From the NCBI RefSeq assembly GCF_002933815.1, contig NZ_BEYR01000001.1, forward strand, positions 2,907,765 through 2,971,764: DNA of 64,000 nt, in the 5' to 3' direction. Of the stretch, positions 1-8,865 are shown piece after piece. Origin of the DNA: Sphingobacterium sp. HMA12 (GTDB taxonomy: Bacteria > Bacteroidota > Bacteroidia > Sphingobacteriales > Sphingobacteriaceae). Positions within the stretch are counted from its first letter, which is position 1; each line of letters opens with the position of its first letter. The notes beneath the pieces were generated by a model. The model was not told where the DNA came from, ran no database searches, and saw only the letters and a program-made list of their open reading frames with translations. The position numbers and the translations under genes were made by a program.

Positions 1-1443
1 TATAGCAGTATCATCGCCTTTACCTTATTGACGTCTTGCAACAAATGGCTCGACCTTCAGCCCAAAGGAAAGATCCTGTTGAACTCAGCCGAAGAATATG
101 GTATGCTCTTCGACAACATTACTTCTTATGACATCGCCGATATCGCCTACATTAGCGACGAGAACTGGGTCAACGCCCAGACCGTTTCCAGTGTCTGGGG
201 CGCGCCGAACCTTACTACCGCAAACTTTCTTTTTCTGACCGAATACGACCGTAGCCTAAATGCAAGTGGAAATTCTGGAACAAATGGAACGACCATGTAT
301 CAGACCCTTTATCAACGTATCGCCAAAATAGCCAACACCATTATCTACGAAAAGGATAATATGTCTGGCACAACGACAGAGAAAGCCAGTGTGATTGCTG
401 AATCCAAGATGTTACGTGCATTTGCCTATTTTATTTTAATCAATACTTATGCTAAGCCTTACGATAAAACAACGGCAGCGAGCGATGGTGGTGTAGCTCT
501 GAAACTGGATCCTTACATCGAAACGCAACCTACACTGGCCAAATCAACCGTCGCCGAAGTGTATCAGCAGATCGAGACCGATATCAACGAGGCCATCCCT
601 GATCTGAATATCAGCGCTAAAACACCGTATCGCTTCAATAAGGCTGCTGCCTATGCGCTGAAAGCCAAGGTTCATCTCTTCAAAAAAGAATACGATGAAT
701 GTATTGCTGCTGCACTGCAATCTTATCAGCTCAACCATAAAACTTATGACCTGGTAAACCTGGTCGATCCGTCCAGCAATAAGCCCAACACACCAATTTA
801 CGCTACAGGCGAGGAAAACCTTTTCTTTGCAACAACTGCATCCAGCTATACGTATATCGGGCAGGAATTAATTGATCTTTATCGCAGCAACTTGCAGGCA
901 AACGGACAGGCTAGCAATGTAAAGGATATCCGGCTGGACCTTTACAAACAGCCCGCATCGACAATCAAAGACTACAAGTCTATACTCTCCTGGGTACCTA
1001 ATGGTAAAGAGTATTCAGCCAACAACGTTGGATTGACCACAACCGAAGTTTTGCTCATGCTGGCTGAATGCTATGCACGTAAGGGACAGAATGAAGTCGT
1101 CAAGGAATACCTCAAGCCTTACTTGCAGAGCCGTTACAAAAACTACGACCATACGCGTTTTGCTTTGCCCAATAGCATAGAGAATACCGTTAACTTTGTT
1201 ATCGGAGAACGCCGCAAGGAGCTTGTTCGGGGTATTAATCGCTTTCTGGACCTACGCAGACTAAATACGGAATCGGCGTATCAAAAAGTAGTCAGCAGAC
1301 TGTTTCCCGCAGATCCTGTAGCCACACCGAATGTGCCGCAGCAAAACTTTGTCCTTCCGGTAAAGTCTCCTTTATACATCTTACCGTTTCCGAGCAAAGC
1401 ACTAGAAAATGATCCACGATTAACATCAAACTCATGGGAATAA
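1..1443 (+). CDS. SusD/RagB-family outer-membrane nutrient-binding lipoprotein (5' end cut by window)
   Basis: Surface lipoprotein that would cap a SusC-type TonB-dependent transporter and deliver its substrate. The reading frame is open to the left edge, and its first residues are the end of a lipoprotein signal with lipobox LLTSC, so only the first codons are missing. The C-terminal part has the family hallmarks, including GERRKELVRGINRFLDLRR and a late VLPFP-like stretch. The TTG at position 28 is not the real start. The end overlaps the next gene by 10 nt, suggesting translational coupling to the peptidase. The SusC partner should lie just outside the window. Substrate unknown; the peptidase and thioredoxin downstream suggest peptides rather than glycans (inference). 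Confidence 0.9.
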   Translation, partial: YSSIIAFTLLTSCNKWLDLQPKGKILLNSAEEYGMLFDNITSYDIADIAYISDENWVNAQTVSSVWGAPNLTTANFLFLTEYDRSLNASGNSGTNGTTMYQTLYQRIAKIANTIIYEKDNMSGTTTEKASVIAESKMLRAFAYFILINTYAKPYDKTTAASDGGVALKLDPYIETQPTLAKSTVAEVYQQIETDINEAIPDLNISAKTPYRFNKAAAYALKAKVHLFKKEYDECIAAALQSYQLNHKTYDLVNLVDPSSNKPNTPIYATGEENLFFATTASSYTYIGQELIDLYRSNLQANGQASNVKDIRLDLYKQPASTIKDYKSILSWVPNGKEYSANNVGLTTTEVLLMLAECYARKGQNEVVKEYLKPYLQSRYKNYDHTRFALPNSIENTVNFVIGERRKELVRGINRFLDLRRLNTESAYQKVVSRLFPADPVATPNVPQQNFVLPVKSPLYILPFPSKALENDPRLTSNSWE

Positions 1444-3479
1444 AACATAATACTTATCGTTTTCTGCTAATCTTCTGCATCGTCATTTTTGGATTGACCG
1501 CGCAGGGGCAGATCCGTCTGGATACCACATTGGTCAAACCACTCCCCTATATCACTGGCTGGAAAGATAACGAGCATTATATCCAGGCAAAAACAAATGG
1601 AAAGCAAAGACTACTTGCGATCATTGACTGTAAAACAGGAAAAGTAACAGCGGAAGTACCTGCAACAAATAGCAACCAGCCAGATACGGCCGACACCTTG
1701 CCATTAAAGATTAAAGGAGCGATATTACCTCTCCTGTCTCCAGATAAAAAATGGATAGCTTATCTGAAAAACAACAACCTATATGCGCGTAAACTAGCGA
1801 CCAACGAAGATATCCAGTTTACAAAAGATGGTACAGCTACGCTGATGAACGGCTATGCCTCATGGGTCTATTATGAAGAAATCTTAAAACGGGATAGCCA
1901 TTACCGTGCATTTTGGTGGTCGCCCGACAGCAAATATATTGCTTTCTATCGCTTTGACGACAGTAAGGTTCCGACAATGCCGCTTTACAGTCCGATAGGA
2001 CAGCATGGTACTACCGAAATAACACATTATCCCAAAGCTGGAGATCCTAATCCAACAGTTACCTTGGGAATCGCTTCGGTAGAAGATCAACGTGTAAACT
2101 GGTCAGACCTCGACAATGCGACGGACCATTATTTGGGAACTCCTTTTTGGAGACCTGACAGCAAGGGCCTACTGGTGCAATGGATGCCTCGCCGCCAAGA
2201 TCAATTGCGATTGCTGGATGTAAATCCAACTACAGGCAACTACACTCAAATCTATCAGGAGCAACAGGAAACCTGGGTTGATTGGGTCAAAAATATCTAT
2301 TGGACGAAAGATGGCTTTTTTCTTATACGGGATTTTTCCGGATGGGAACAGATCTATCAGTACTCCTTGCAAGGCAGCTTAAAAAATGTGGTCACTGCTG
2401 GCAAAAACTGGGATATTCAAATCTTACGGATTGATTCGGACAAAAAAGAGATTTATTTTACAGCAAGTGCAGAAAATGCTATCCGAACAGACCTTTACAA
2501 AGTGCGATGGGATGGAAGGCAACAAAGAAGGCTAACATTTGGCAATTATACACACAATAAAATTCTTTTATCTCCAACGGGGGATAAATTTATTACACAT
2601 TATTCTAATGCTTCCACACCAACACGCGTGGGTTTGGTGAACAGCAAATCTGGCAAAGTGACCGATATAGCCGACTCCAGAGCAACGCAATTCGATACAA
2701 CCCGAATTCGCAAGAAAGAAATTCTTTGGTTAAAAACGGATGAGGGTTTTATGTTACCGGCAAGCGTATCTTGGCCAAAACAGCTGGTCAAAGGTAAAAA
2801 ATACCCTGTCATCATTCGTATATATGGCGGTCCGAAATACCAGACGGTAACAGATAGCTGGGTCAATCCAATGATCGATAGTACGGACGAACAGGCCATC
2901 CGGGTAGTGTTTGAACATCGAGGGTCGGGACATAACGGTAAATCAGCACTCAATTATCTCTATGGCAATCTCGGTAAGTGGGAAATCCATGATTATATCA
3001 GCTGGGTGAAAAAGCTCAAGGAAAATCCTTTGGTAGATCCTGATCGCATTTTTATCAATGGCGGCAGTTATGGTGGATATCTTACAGCCATGGCATTGAC
3101 GCTTGGTGCCGAACATTTCAATTACGGCATAGCGGATTATCCTGTCACTGATTGGAGGCTCTATGACAGTCATTATACAGAGCGTTATATGGGACTTCCA
3201 AAAAATAACCCAGATGGCTACCGATATGGATCGGTGTTGACCCATATAGACCACTATCAACGTTATGGCTCATCAATGTTACTGATCGAGCATGGCCTTA
3301 TGGATGACAATGTCCATATACAACAGTCCTATCAACTCGTAGATCTATTGCAACGCAAAAACAAGAAATTCGAATTGATGATCTATCCGACGGAAAGACA
3401 TGGTTGGAAAGGTCCCAAGATACCGTTTACAGTTTCGGTAAAAAATGCTTTTCAACAAAAATATTTATTCAACAAATAG
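1434..3479 (+). CDS. S9B dipeptidyl-peptidase IV-like serine peptidase
   Basis: Secreted prolyl-type dipeptidyl peptidase of 681 residues, close to the usual family length. A hydrophobic signal peptide fills residues 8-25. The N-terminal two thirds is the beta-propeller; it carries the paired glutamates Glu148-Glu149 (in WVYYEE) that bind the substrate amino terminus in DPP-IV. The C-terminal alpha/beta-hydrolase domain has the nucleophile Ser545 in GGSYGGY, Asp624 in HGLMDDNVH and His656 in ERHGW, so the triad is complete. ATG overlaps the SusD gene by 10 nt, and the TlpA gene follows after 12 nt. Likely role: trimming peptides in the periplasm or at the surface before or after SusCD import. 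Family assignment is firm; substrate is inferred. Confidence 0.92.
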   Translation: MGIKHNTYRFLLIFCIVIFGLTAQGQIRLDTTLVKPLPYITGWKDNEHYIQAKTNGKQRLLAIIDCKTGKVTAEVPATNSNQPDTADTLPLKIKGAILPLLSPDKKWIAYLKNNNLYARKLATNEDIQFTKDGTATLMNGYASWVYYEEILKRDSHYRAFWWSPDSKYIAFYRFDDSKVPTMPLYSPIGQHGTTEITHYPKAGDPNPTVTLGIASVEDQRVNWSDLDNATDHYLGTPFWRPDSKGLLVQWMPRRQDQLRLLDVNPTTGNYTQIYQEQQETWVDWVKNIYWTKDGFFLIRDFSGWEQIYQYSLQGSLKNVVTAGKNWDIQILRIDSDKKEIYFTASAENAIRTDLYKVRWDGRQQRRLTFGNYTHNKILLSPTGDKFITHYSNASTPTRVGLVNSKSGKVTDIADSRATQFDTTRIRKKEILWLKTDEGFMLPASVSWPKQLVKGKKYPVIIRIYGGPKYQTVTDSWVNPMIDSTDEQAIRVVFEHRGSGHNGKSALNYLYGNLGKWEIHDYISWVKKLKENPLVDPDRIFINGGSYGGYLTAMALTLGAEHFNYGIADYPVTDWRLYDSHYTERYMGLPKNNPDGYRYGSVLTHIDHYQRYGSSMLLIEHGLMDDNVHIQQSYQLVDLLQRKNKKFELMIYPTERHGWKGPKIPFTVSVKNAFQQKYLFNK

Positions 3480-3491
3480 ATTAATATCTCC

Positions 3492-4649
3492 ATGAAATAT
3501 TTACTCAATATATTACTTTTAGTTTTCAGCGCAACAGTCGCCTACGGTCAGGATTCAGCTGTCATAAAAGGTCATATCACAAACCTACGGAACCATGACA
3601 TTTCAGTCCATTATAAAGAAAATGGAAAAAACAGAAAAATCACCGTTACCTGTAAAACTGATCAGTTTGAAGTTATATTGCCCTTAGCTTATGCCCAAGA
3701 AATTAACATTTACCCCGAAAAGTACTTCGACAATGCCGTGCAGATTAAAGGAAGTAAAAGCTATCTGATCGCTCCTCCCCTTATGTTATTTGTAGCACCG
3801 GGAGATGACATTACTGTAGAAGGTGATGCGATGGAATTATGGACTGCCACCGCGAATGGTGGACAGTTTACTAAGCAAATGGCCCAGTTCAACCAATCTT
3901 TTATCCCACTTACCACTGCAATTTTTGCATTGAGTAGACAACAACAAAAGTGGAAAAATCAAGACCTGCTAGATTCGGTAAAAAAGGTTAGAGAGACAAT
4001 AAGCGGGCTTGCCAGCGACAAGAAAAATGTCGTTATGGATTATATTACCGCCCATCCCGATAATCTTTTCGCTCTTTATTTATTTACTCAGCGGATGGGC
4101 AGTCTATCTTCCGATAAATTGAGCAGTCTTTACAATCAATTTCCTGTAAATCTGCAGCAATCTGTCTATGGCATTGCTGTAAAAGATTTTATAACGAAGA
4201 ATGAAAGTGCTGCCGTAGGCAAGGCCATGATTCCATTTTCTGGACAAACCCTAACAGGTAAGGTTATCAACAGCGCAGATTTCCGTGGAAAGTATCTATT
4301 ACTGGATTTTTGGGGAAGCTGGTGCCTGCCTTGCCGCAAAAGCCATCCCCATCTCTTGGCATTATATAACAGGTACAAATCTAAGGGTTTCGAAATTGTA
4401 GGTATAGCTAAAGAACGGGGTTCAGATCCGGTCACTTCCTGGAAAAGAGCAGTTGAGGAAGATGGGATCGACTGGATACACCTATTGAATAACCTACAGA
4501 AAGATAAACAGGATCTAATATCGGAATATCATATCAGCGCTTTTCCGACTAAAATCCTGATCGATCCGGCTGGAAAGATCATTTGGAAAGGTATCGGCAA
4601 TGCAGGTGATGAACTGGATACCCAACTTGCCAAACTGCTTGACGAATAA
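3492..4649 (+). CDS. TlpA-family thioredoxin-like lipo/periplasmic protein
   Basis: Exported thiol-disulfide oxidoreductase of 385 residues. Residues 1-20 are a signal peptide ending in AYGQ. The N-terminal half is a beta-rich region of the type often found ahead of TlpA domains in Bacteroidota (DUF4369-like). The C-terminal thioredoxin fold starts near residue 255 and holds the redox pair Cys278/Cys281 in GSWCLPCRKSHP, with the cis-proline region at SAFPTK. It is the last gene of the SusD-peptidase unit. TlpA proteins frequently accompany SusCD systems in this phylum; the exact partner is unknown. Confidence 0.9.
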   Translation: MKYLLNILLLVFSATVAYGQDSAVIKGHITNLRNHDISVHYKENGKNRKITVTCKTDQFEVILPLAYAQEINIYPEKYFDNAVQIKGSKSYLIAPPLMLFVAPGDDITVEGDAMELWTATANGGQFTKQMAQFNQSFIPLTTAIFALSRQQQKWKNQDLLDSVKKVRETISGLASDKKNVVMDYITAHPDNLFALYLFTQRMGSLSSDKLSSLYNQFPVNLQQSVYGIAVKDFITKNESAAVGKAMIPFSGQTLTGKVINSADFRGKYLLLDFWGSWCLPCRKSHPHLLALYNRYKSKGFEIVGIAKERGSDPVTSWKRAVEEDGIDWIHLLNNLQKDKQDLISEYHISAFPTKILIDPAGKIIWKGIGNAGDELDTQLAKLLDE

Positions 4650-4849
4650 TTTACCCCGGTCGCCAAACTCAGTTCATGCATGGTTGAAATGGACTCACCT
4701 TTGTACAGTGTTTATAACTATTCTATCTAAGAATGGTACAGGAGAAAATAGTATGATCTTAAAATGTTCATTATAATAAATCAAGAATTATGAAACGATC
4801 TGTGGCTATATACTGTTATTCAGTAAATAACTATTCATAATAAGCATAT

Positions 4850-5008
4850 ATGAGAGATTTATTGTACATAGTCACTGTGCTTTTGGTATTAATTTGGGCA
4901 ATTAGTTTTTTGGGCGGGTTTGTCACAGGCGAGGTAATTCATATTCTTTTAGCCGCCGCCATCATCACTACGCTTTTACGTGCCGTAAAAGTGCTAGACC
5001 AAGTTTGA
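4850..5008 (+). CDS. Small two-helix membrane protein, lmo0937 family
   Basis: A 52-residue protein beginning MRDLLYIVTVLL. Two hydrophobic segments (about residues 4-20 and 28-44) are separated by a short GGFVTG turn; the order and spacing match the very short lmo0937-type membrane proteins common in Bacteroidota, whose function is unknown. The ATG at 4850 and TGA at 5006-5008 frame it cleanly. The histidine kinase gene starts 59 nt further on. Its length, composition and family resemblance support it as a real gene; transcription with the kinase is only a guess. Confidence 0.7.
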   Translation: MRDLLYIVTVLLVLIWAISFLGGFVTGEVIHILLAAAIITTLLRAVKVLDQV

Positions 5009-5067
5009 TCGTCTTATCATTCGGGCTAGAATATTGCGCTTTTCGAACAAATAAAACACGACAAAAA

Positions 5068-6240
5068 ATGACAGTCCAGAATACGAAAAACCAACAGAAC
5101 ACAAGATATACTGACTTGGGCCAGATCAATGCTAGCCAAAAAATTCTGGAAACGATGTGCAGCCATACCCAAATGAGGTACGGGATGATACGCAAAAAAG
5201 AGGGAAATAAATGGAACAATTGGTGTGTTTATGATGATCAGTCTCAACAAATCATCGATCAAAATAGTGATATTTATGTAAAAATCTATCGGGAAATAAG
5301 AAAAGGTTTGGCACCAATTTTCATCGACGATATCGACCGATGTGCAGAACAGCAATGGGGCGAGCTTCTTCAAAAATTTGGATTAAAGAGCTATATTTCC
5401 TACCCTATACTTAACAAAAATGACACTATTGTCGGTCATTTAAGTTTTATGAACGATGAACCGGTTCAGTTTGACCGGATTAAACTGGAAACACTGTTCC
5501 CTTTTTGCGGTGATATGATTGTCATTGACTTCAGCTCAACAACAGAAAGGCGCCACCTCAAAAGTATCCTTGAGCAGGAACGCTCCTACTCCAGAAACAG
5601 GGACCTTGTTTTATCTTCTCTAGCCCATGACTTACACAATCCGGTCAGTATAATAAAACTATTATCTCAATATCTAGGCGAGAACCTTGAAAATGAAACG
5701 CAAAAAAGTCTTGCAAAAAAAATAGAAGATGCATCTGCCCGGATAAAGGGTGTAATAGATGATATTTTGGATTTTAGCAATACCCGTTTTGGGCGTGATA
5801 TTGAACGGTACACTGAGCTTGTAAATATAGAACCTTTAATAAAACAAGTATTGGACGAATTTGAAGTAATGCATCAGAATACCGTTATAACAAATATGCA
5901 ACTCCCCCTACATGTGCATGGTGATAAAAATAAAATGGGAAGAGCATTTGTTAACCTGATCAGTAATGCGGTAAAGCATGGCGAACCTCATAAAGAAATT
6001 GAAATAAATGCTTTTATAGAGAAGGACAATTTTGTTTTCAGTGTAACAAATCAGGTCACTGCCATCCACCCACCAAATATTCCGGATCTATTTAAGCCAT
6101 TTGTACGAGGTTCCGCTAGCAAGGGCCTCGGTTTGGGCTTGTATGTGACCAAAGAAATAGCGAAATTTCATCAAGGGGATATTGATGTACTAACGGATGG
6201 AAAAAAGATCACATTCAAACTGCTGATACCGATAAAGTAA
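5068..6240 (+). CDS. GAF-domain sensor histidine kinase (cytoplasmic)
   Basis: Autophosphorylating sensor kinase. The ATG at 5068 is preferred over an upstream in-frame start at 5005 because the extra 21 residues look non-coding and would overlap the preceding small gene. Residues about 10-165 form a GAF-like sensory domain. The dimerisation helix has the phospho-acceptor His187 in SLAHDLHNPVS; the ATPase domain shows the N box (NLISNAVKHGEP) and G box (GLGLGLYVTKEI). There is no transmembrane segment, so the signal is sensed inside the cell. No response regulator is adjacent; a lone receiver protein lies at 57556-57924, but nothing ties the two together. Confidence 0.88.
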   Translation: MTVQNTKNQQNTRYTDLGQINASQKILETMCSHTQMRYGMIRKKEGNKWNNWCVYDDQSQQIIDQNSDIYVKIYREIRKGLAPIFIDDIDRCAEQQWGELLQKFGLKSYISYPILNKNDTIVGHLSFMNDEPVQFDRIKLETLFPFCGDMIVIDFSSTTERRHLKSILEQERSYSRNRDLVLSSLAHDLHNPVSIIKLLSQYLGENLENETQKSLAKKIEDASARIKGVIDDILDFSNTRFGRDIERYTELVNIEPLIKQVLDEFEVMHQNTVITNMQLPLHVHGDKNKMGRAFVNLISNAVKHGEPHKEIEINAFIEKDNFVFSVTNQVTAIHPPNIPDLFKPFVRGSASKGLGLGLYVTKEIAKFHQGDIDVLTDGKKITFKLLIPIK

Positions 6241-6378
6241 TATAATTTCTATCTACTCAGCTTAGGCGTTCAATTGAACAGCGGCTTTTTTCACCTCTAG
6301 AGAAGCTAAACAATAGTAAAGAATTGTATGTGCAGCTCGTTAGCAAATTTGACTTTTCTGAAAAAGGAATGCCAGTAC

Positions 6379-7398
6379 TTAAATTTTTGGTACTGGCGCA
6401 TTTTCCGCAATTAGCTTTTCATGCTTTAATTCTTCCCAAAAGCCTGCGGGTACGTTGGTCTTAAAAGACAATGCATTTTGTACCGCCTGCTCAGCTGTAT
6501 GTGCCCCGGGTATAACGCCTGAAACTTCGTCTGGCGCAGCAGCAAATTGCAAAGCCGCTGTACGTAGGTCCACCGCATGATTTTCTGCTACACGCTGTAA
6601 AGCATTCAGTTTTTCCCTAACTCCAGCAGGAAACTTACCATCATACAAATAACGGTCTTTGCCTGACAGAAATCCAGCACATAATGGTGCTCCCACCACA
6701 ATGGATACATCTCTTTCAGCTACTTTCGGAAAGACCTTGTTGAGATCATCGTCATGTTTAATCAATGAATATTGGCATGCAGACAGAAAAATATCGGGGT
6801 CTGCAACATCCAATGTCTGCAATATAGGCTCAATGGTATTGACACCTAAACCCCAGCCTTTTATTATTCCCTCCTCTCTCATTTTAGTCAGTTCTGGCAT
6901 TGCCCCTTTCGCAGCTTGCTCGAAATAACTGCTATAGCTATCTTTCATATCGCCATTGTCAGGCGAAAGATCATGGATAAAGACAACATCTATGGATGAT
7001 AAGCCTAGGCGCTGTAAGCTATCTTCGACACTCTTCCGCACACCGCCAGCACTGTAATCATAGGTATAGCTAAAATTCATTTTACCCTTCCATAGCAATT
7101 GTTCCATCTTAAAATCCTCCTCAGGCACCATGAGTCGTCCTACTTTAGTCGAAAGGGTGAAGCTGTCTCGCGGCTGATCTTTTAAAAATAAGCCCATTCT
7201 ACGTTCGCTGATGCCCAGGCCATACCATGGGGAAGTATCAAATAATCGTATCCCTGCATTCCACGCAGCCTCTACCGCCTGTAGACATTCAAGATCCGAG
7301 TTTTGCTGAAATCCATTACCTAAGGCTACCCCACCAAACCCAGCTTTATCACTGGGACGAAACCGTTTCTCTTGTGTTAAATTTTCAGGTGTTACCAT
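6379..7398 (-). CDS. Aldo/keto reductase
   Basis: NAD(P)H-dependent oxidoreductase of 339 residues, TIM barrel. The AKR catalytic tetrad is visible: Asp54 and Tyr59 (FDTSPWYG), Lys85 (LSTKVGRL) and His142 (VVFIHDLS). The sequence between these resembles the subgroup containing D-threo-aldose/L-fucose 1-dehydrogenase and pyridoxal 4-dehydrogenase, but substrate cannot be read from the sequence. Monocistronic, convergent with the histidine kinase; no signal peptide, so cytoplasmic. Confidence 0.9.
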   Translation of the reverse strand: MVTPENLTQEKRFRPSDKAGFGGVALGNGFQQNSDLECLQAVEAAWNAGIRLFDTSPWYGLGISERRMGLFLKDQPRDSFTLSTKVGRLMVPEEDFKMEQLLWKGKMNFSYTYDYSAGGVRKSVEDSLQRLGLSSIDVVFIHDLSPDNGDMKDSYSSYFEQAAKGAMPELTKMREEGIIKGWGLGVNTIEPILQTLDVADPDIFLSACQYSLIKHDDDLNKVFPKVAERDVSIVVGAPLCAGFLSGKDRYLYDGKFPAGVREKLNALQRVAENHAVDLRTAALQFAAAPDEVSGVIPGAHTAEQAVQNALSFKTNVPAGFWEELKHEKLIAENAPVPKI

Positions 7399-7805
7399 TC
7401 TTATGTTCTTTAAATGTTGTCGACAAATTCTCAGGTATTACTACGCTCGATGCGAAGCCTACTTTAAAAACCAATCTCAGCTATACTTTGTTTTAGAGGA
7501 TCTTTTTTGACTCAACATCCACTGCCAACTTTATAGCCTTATTACTTATTTTTTCCATCATTTTCTCAAAGCTATTCTTTACATAAAAAGCGGATCACTA
7601 TTGTTCGTCCTATTTTGACACATTCTCGCCCAATTAACCTATCGGATAAAAAAAATCCTTGAATATGAGAAAAAGAAGTAATAACTTAGAGATAGGCTTC
7701 TGAATGTTTTTGAGATCAAGCCAATGCGCCCTATAATATGAATTTTATCAAACGGTTTCTGGCATAACAACACGAGTACGATTTATAAAAAAGGATAATG
7801 TAAAT
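7399..7805. other. Intergenic region, 407 bp
   Basis: Divergent spacer between the aldo/keto reductase and a small membrane-protein gene; it must contain both promoters. I see no conserved RNA, no open frame with a convincing start and no repeat. Confidence 0.5.
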
Positions 7806-8264
7806 ATGCTAAAGAAAATCAATAATAGATTTAATTTTTTATCCTCAGTTGAAAAAGGAGCCGTCCTTTTGAGCATAATCCTGTTTATTGCTTCCTTGGC
7901 CATGCCCGCTTTCTTTATAGATCGGCCTAATGCGAAACCTGAAGCAATGGATAGTTTAACAATCGTGTTAACGGGATGGATGTACCCATTGGGCGGAGCG
8001 ATTATACCTTTCCTATTTTGGTGTGCTAATCCAATATACCTGTTTTCTATCTGTACTGTATTAAACCGTAACAAAAAAGCTGCATTTTATATCAGTCTCG
8101 TTCCCTGTTTAATCGCGCTTGCATTCACTCAAATGGACAAAATTATGGCCAGCGAATCTGGGTCTGAATCTGCGATAACATCTTTAGCGGCCGGTTATTT
8201 TTTATGGCTGAGCAGTTTCCTGGTCTTAACCATTGGAGTTGGAGTAAAATTGAAGAAGAAATAA
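7806..8264 (+). CDS. Hypothetical integral membrane protein
   Basis: A 152-residue protein with four likely transmembrane helices, at about residues 18-38, 52-75, 88-107 and 124-146, and a lysine-rich C-terminus (KLKKK). I do not recognise a family. It stands alone between an aldo/keto reductase and a small unknown gene, with no overlap to either. The regular helix pattern and positively charged ends support it as a real coding sequence. Confidence 0.6.
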   Translation: MLKKINNRFNFLSSVEKGAVLLSIILFIASLAMPAFFIDRPNAKPEAMDSLTIVLTGWMYPLGGAIIPFLFWCANPIYLFSICTVLNRNKKAAFYISLVPCLIALAFTQMDKIMASESGSESAITSLAAGYFLWLSSFLVLTIGVGVKLKKK

Positions 8265-8414
8265 CATGCATTTATTAATCCAGACATCTATCTTTATTTT
8301 TTAGCTGTTTGGTTTTCAACGGTATTTATAAAATAACCAGTATGTGAAAATATTAATCTATGCAAATGGTCAAAAAATTAATTTTACATTTCGGATTTAA
8401 AGACCGTCTTAAAA

Positions 8415-8714
8415 ATGTTAGACTTTTATATTATTGATGATAATCAGGCGAAGCCAAATTATCCAACTGAGATCGGATTAGAGTTTGTTGGAGAACTTGA
8501 TTATGGAACATTTAAGAATCTTCAGAAGAAAAACATAATCGATAAAGAATTCAACTTTTACTCAGATTTCAGGCTAACGACTTTACTCATCAAACAGATT
8601 GTAAATAACATCTTGCAAAAGCATTTGCAAACAGATACGGATGTACAAAAATTATTTCACATCCTTAATACAGCAACCGAAAAACAAAGTGGACTGATTG
8701 CCTATTGTGACTAA
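8415..8714 (+). CDS. Hypothetical cytoplasmic protein, 99 aa
   Basis: Small protein with no signal peptide or membrane segment. It starts MLDFYIIDD and has mixed alpha/beta composition with a helical C-terminal half. No motif recognised. Start ATG at 8415 and a clean stop. Size and type resemble small accessory or immunity-like proteins, but no toxin gene is adjacent, so this is not claimed. Confidence 0.5.
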   Translation: MLDFYIIDDNQAKPNYPTEIGLEFVGELDYGTFKNLQKKNIIDKEFNFYSDFRLTTLLIKQIVNNILQKHLQTDTDVQKLFHILNTATEKQSGLIAYCD

Positions 8715-8815
8715 TTATTATTTGCGGAATGCTTTTCAAAAGTCCGATTCCTTAATATTAAAAAAAACTAAAAAACATCTATTTCTCAACCCTCAGCCCC
8801 AACTTGCTCATATCT

Positions 8816-8846
8816 TTTGATATAATATTCCCATAGCGTATCTTTG
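8816..8846 (+). promoter_or_regulatory. Bacteroidota-type promoter of the IPT/TIG pair
   Basis: A TTTG at 8816-8819, then 19 nt, then TATCTTTG at 8839-8846. This matches the Bacteroidota -33/-7 consensus (TTTG and TAnnTTTG) in sequence and spacing. The start ATG at 8866 is 19 nt further on, so the leader would be very short. Confidence 0.65.
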
Positions 8847-8865
8847 CCGGCAAGTTAACCCTTTT

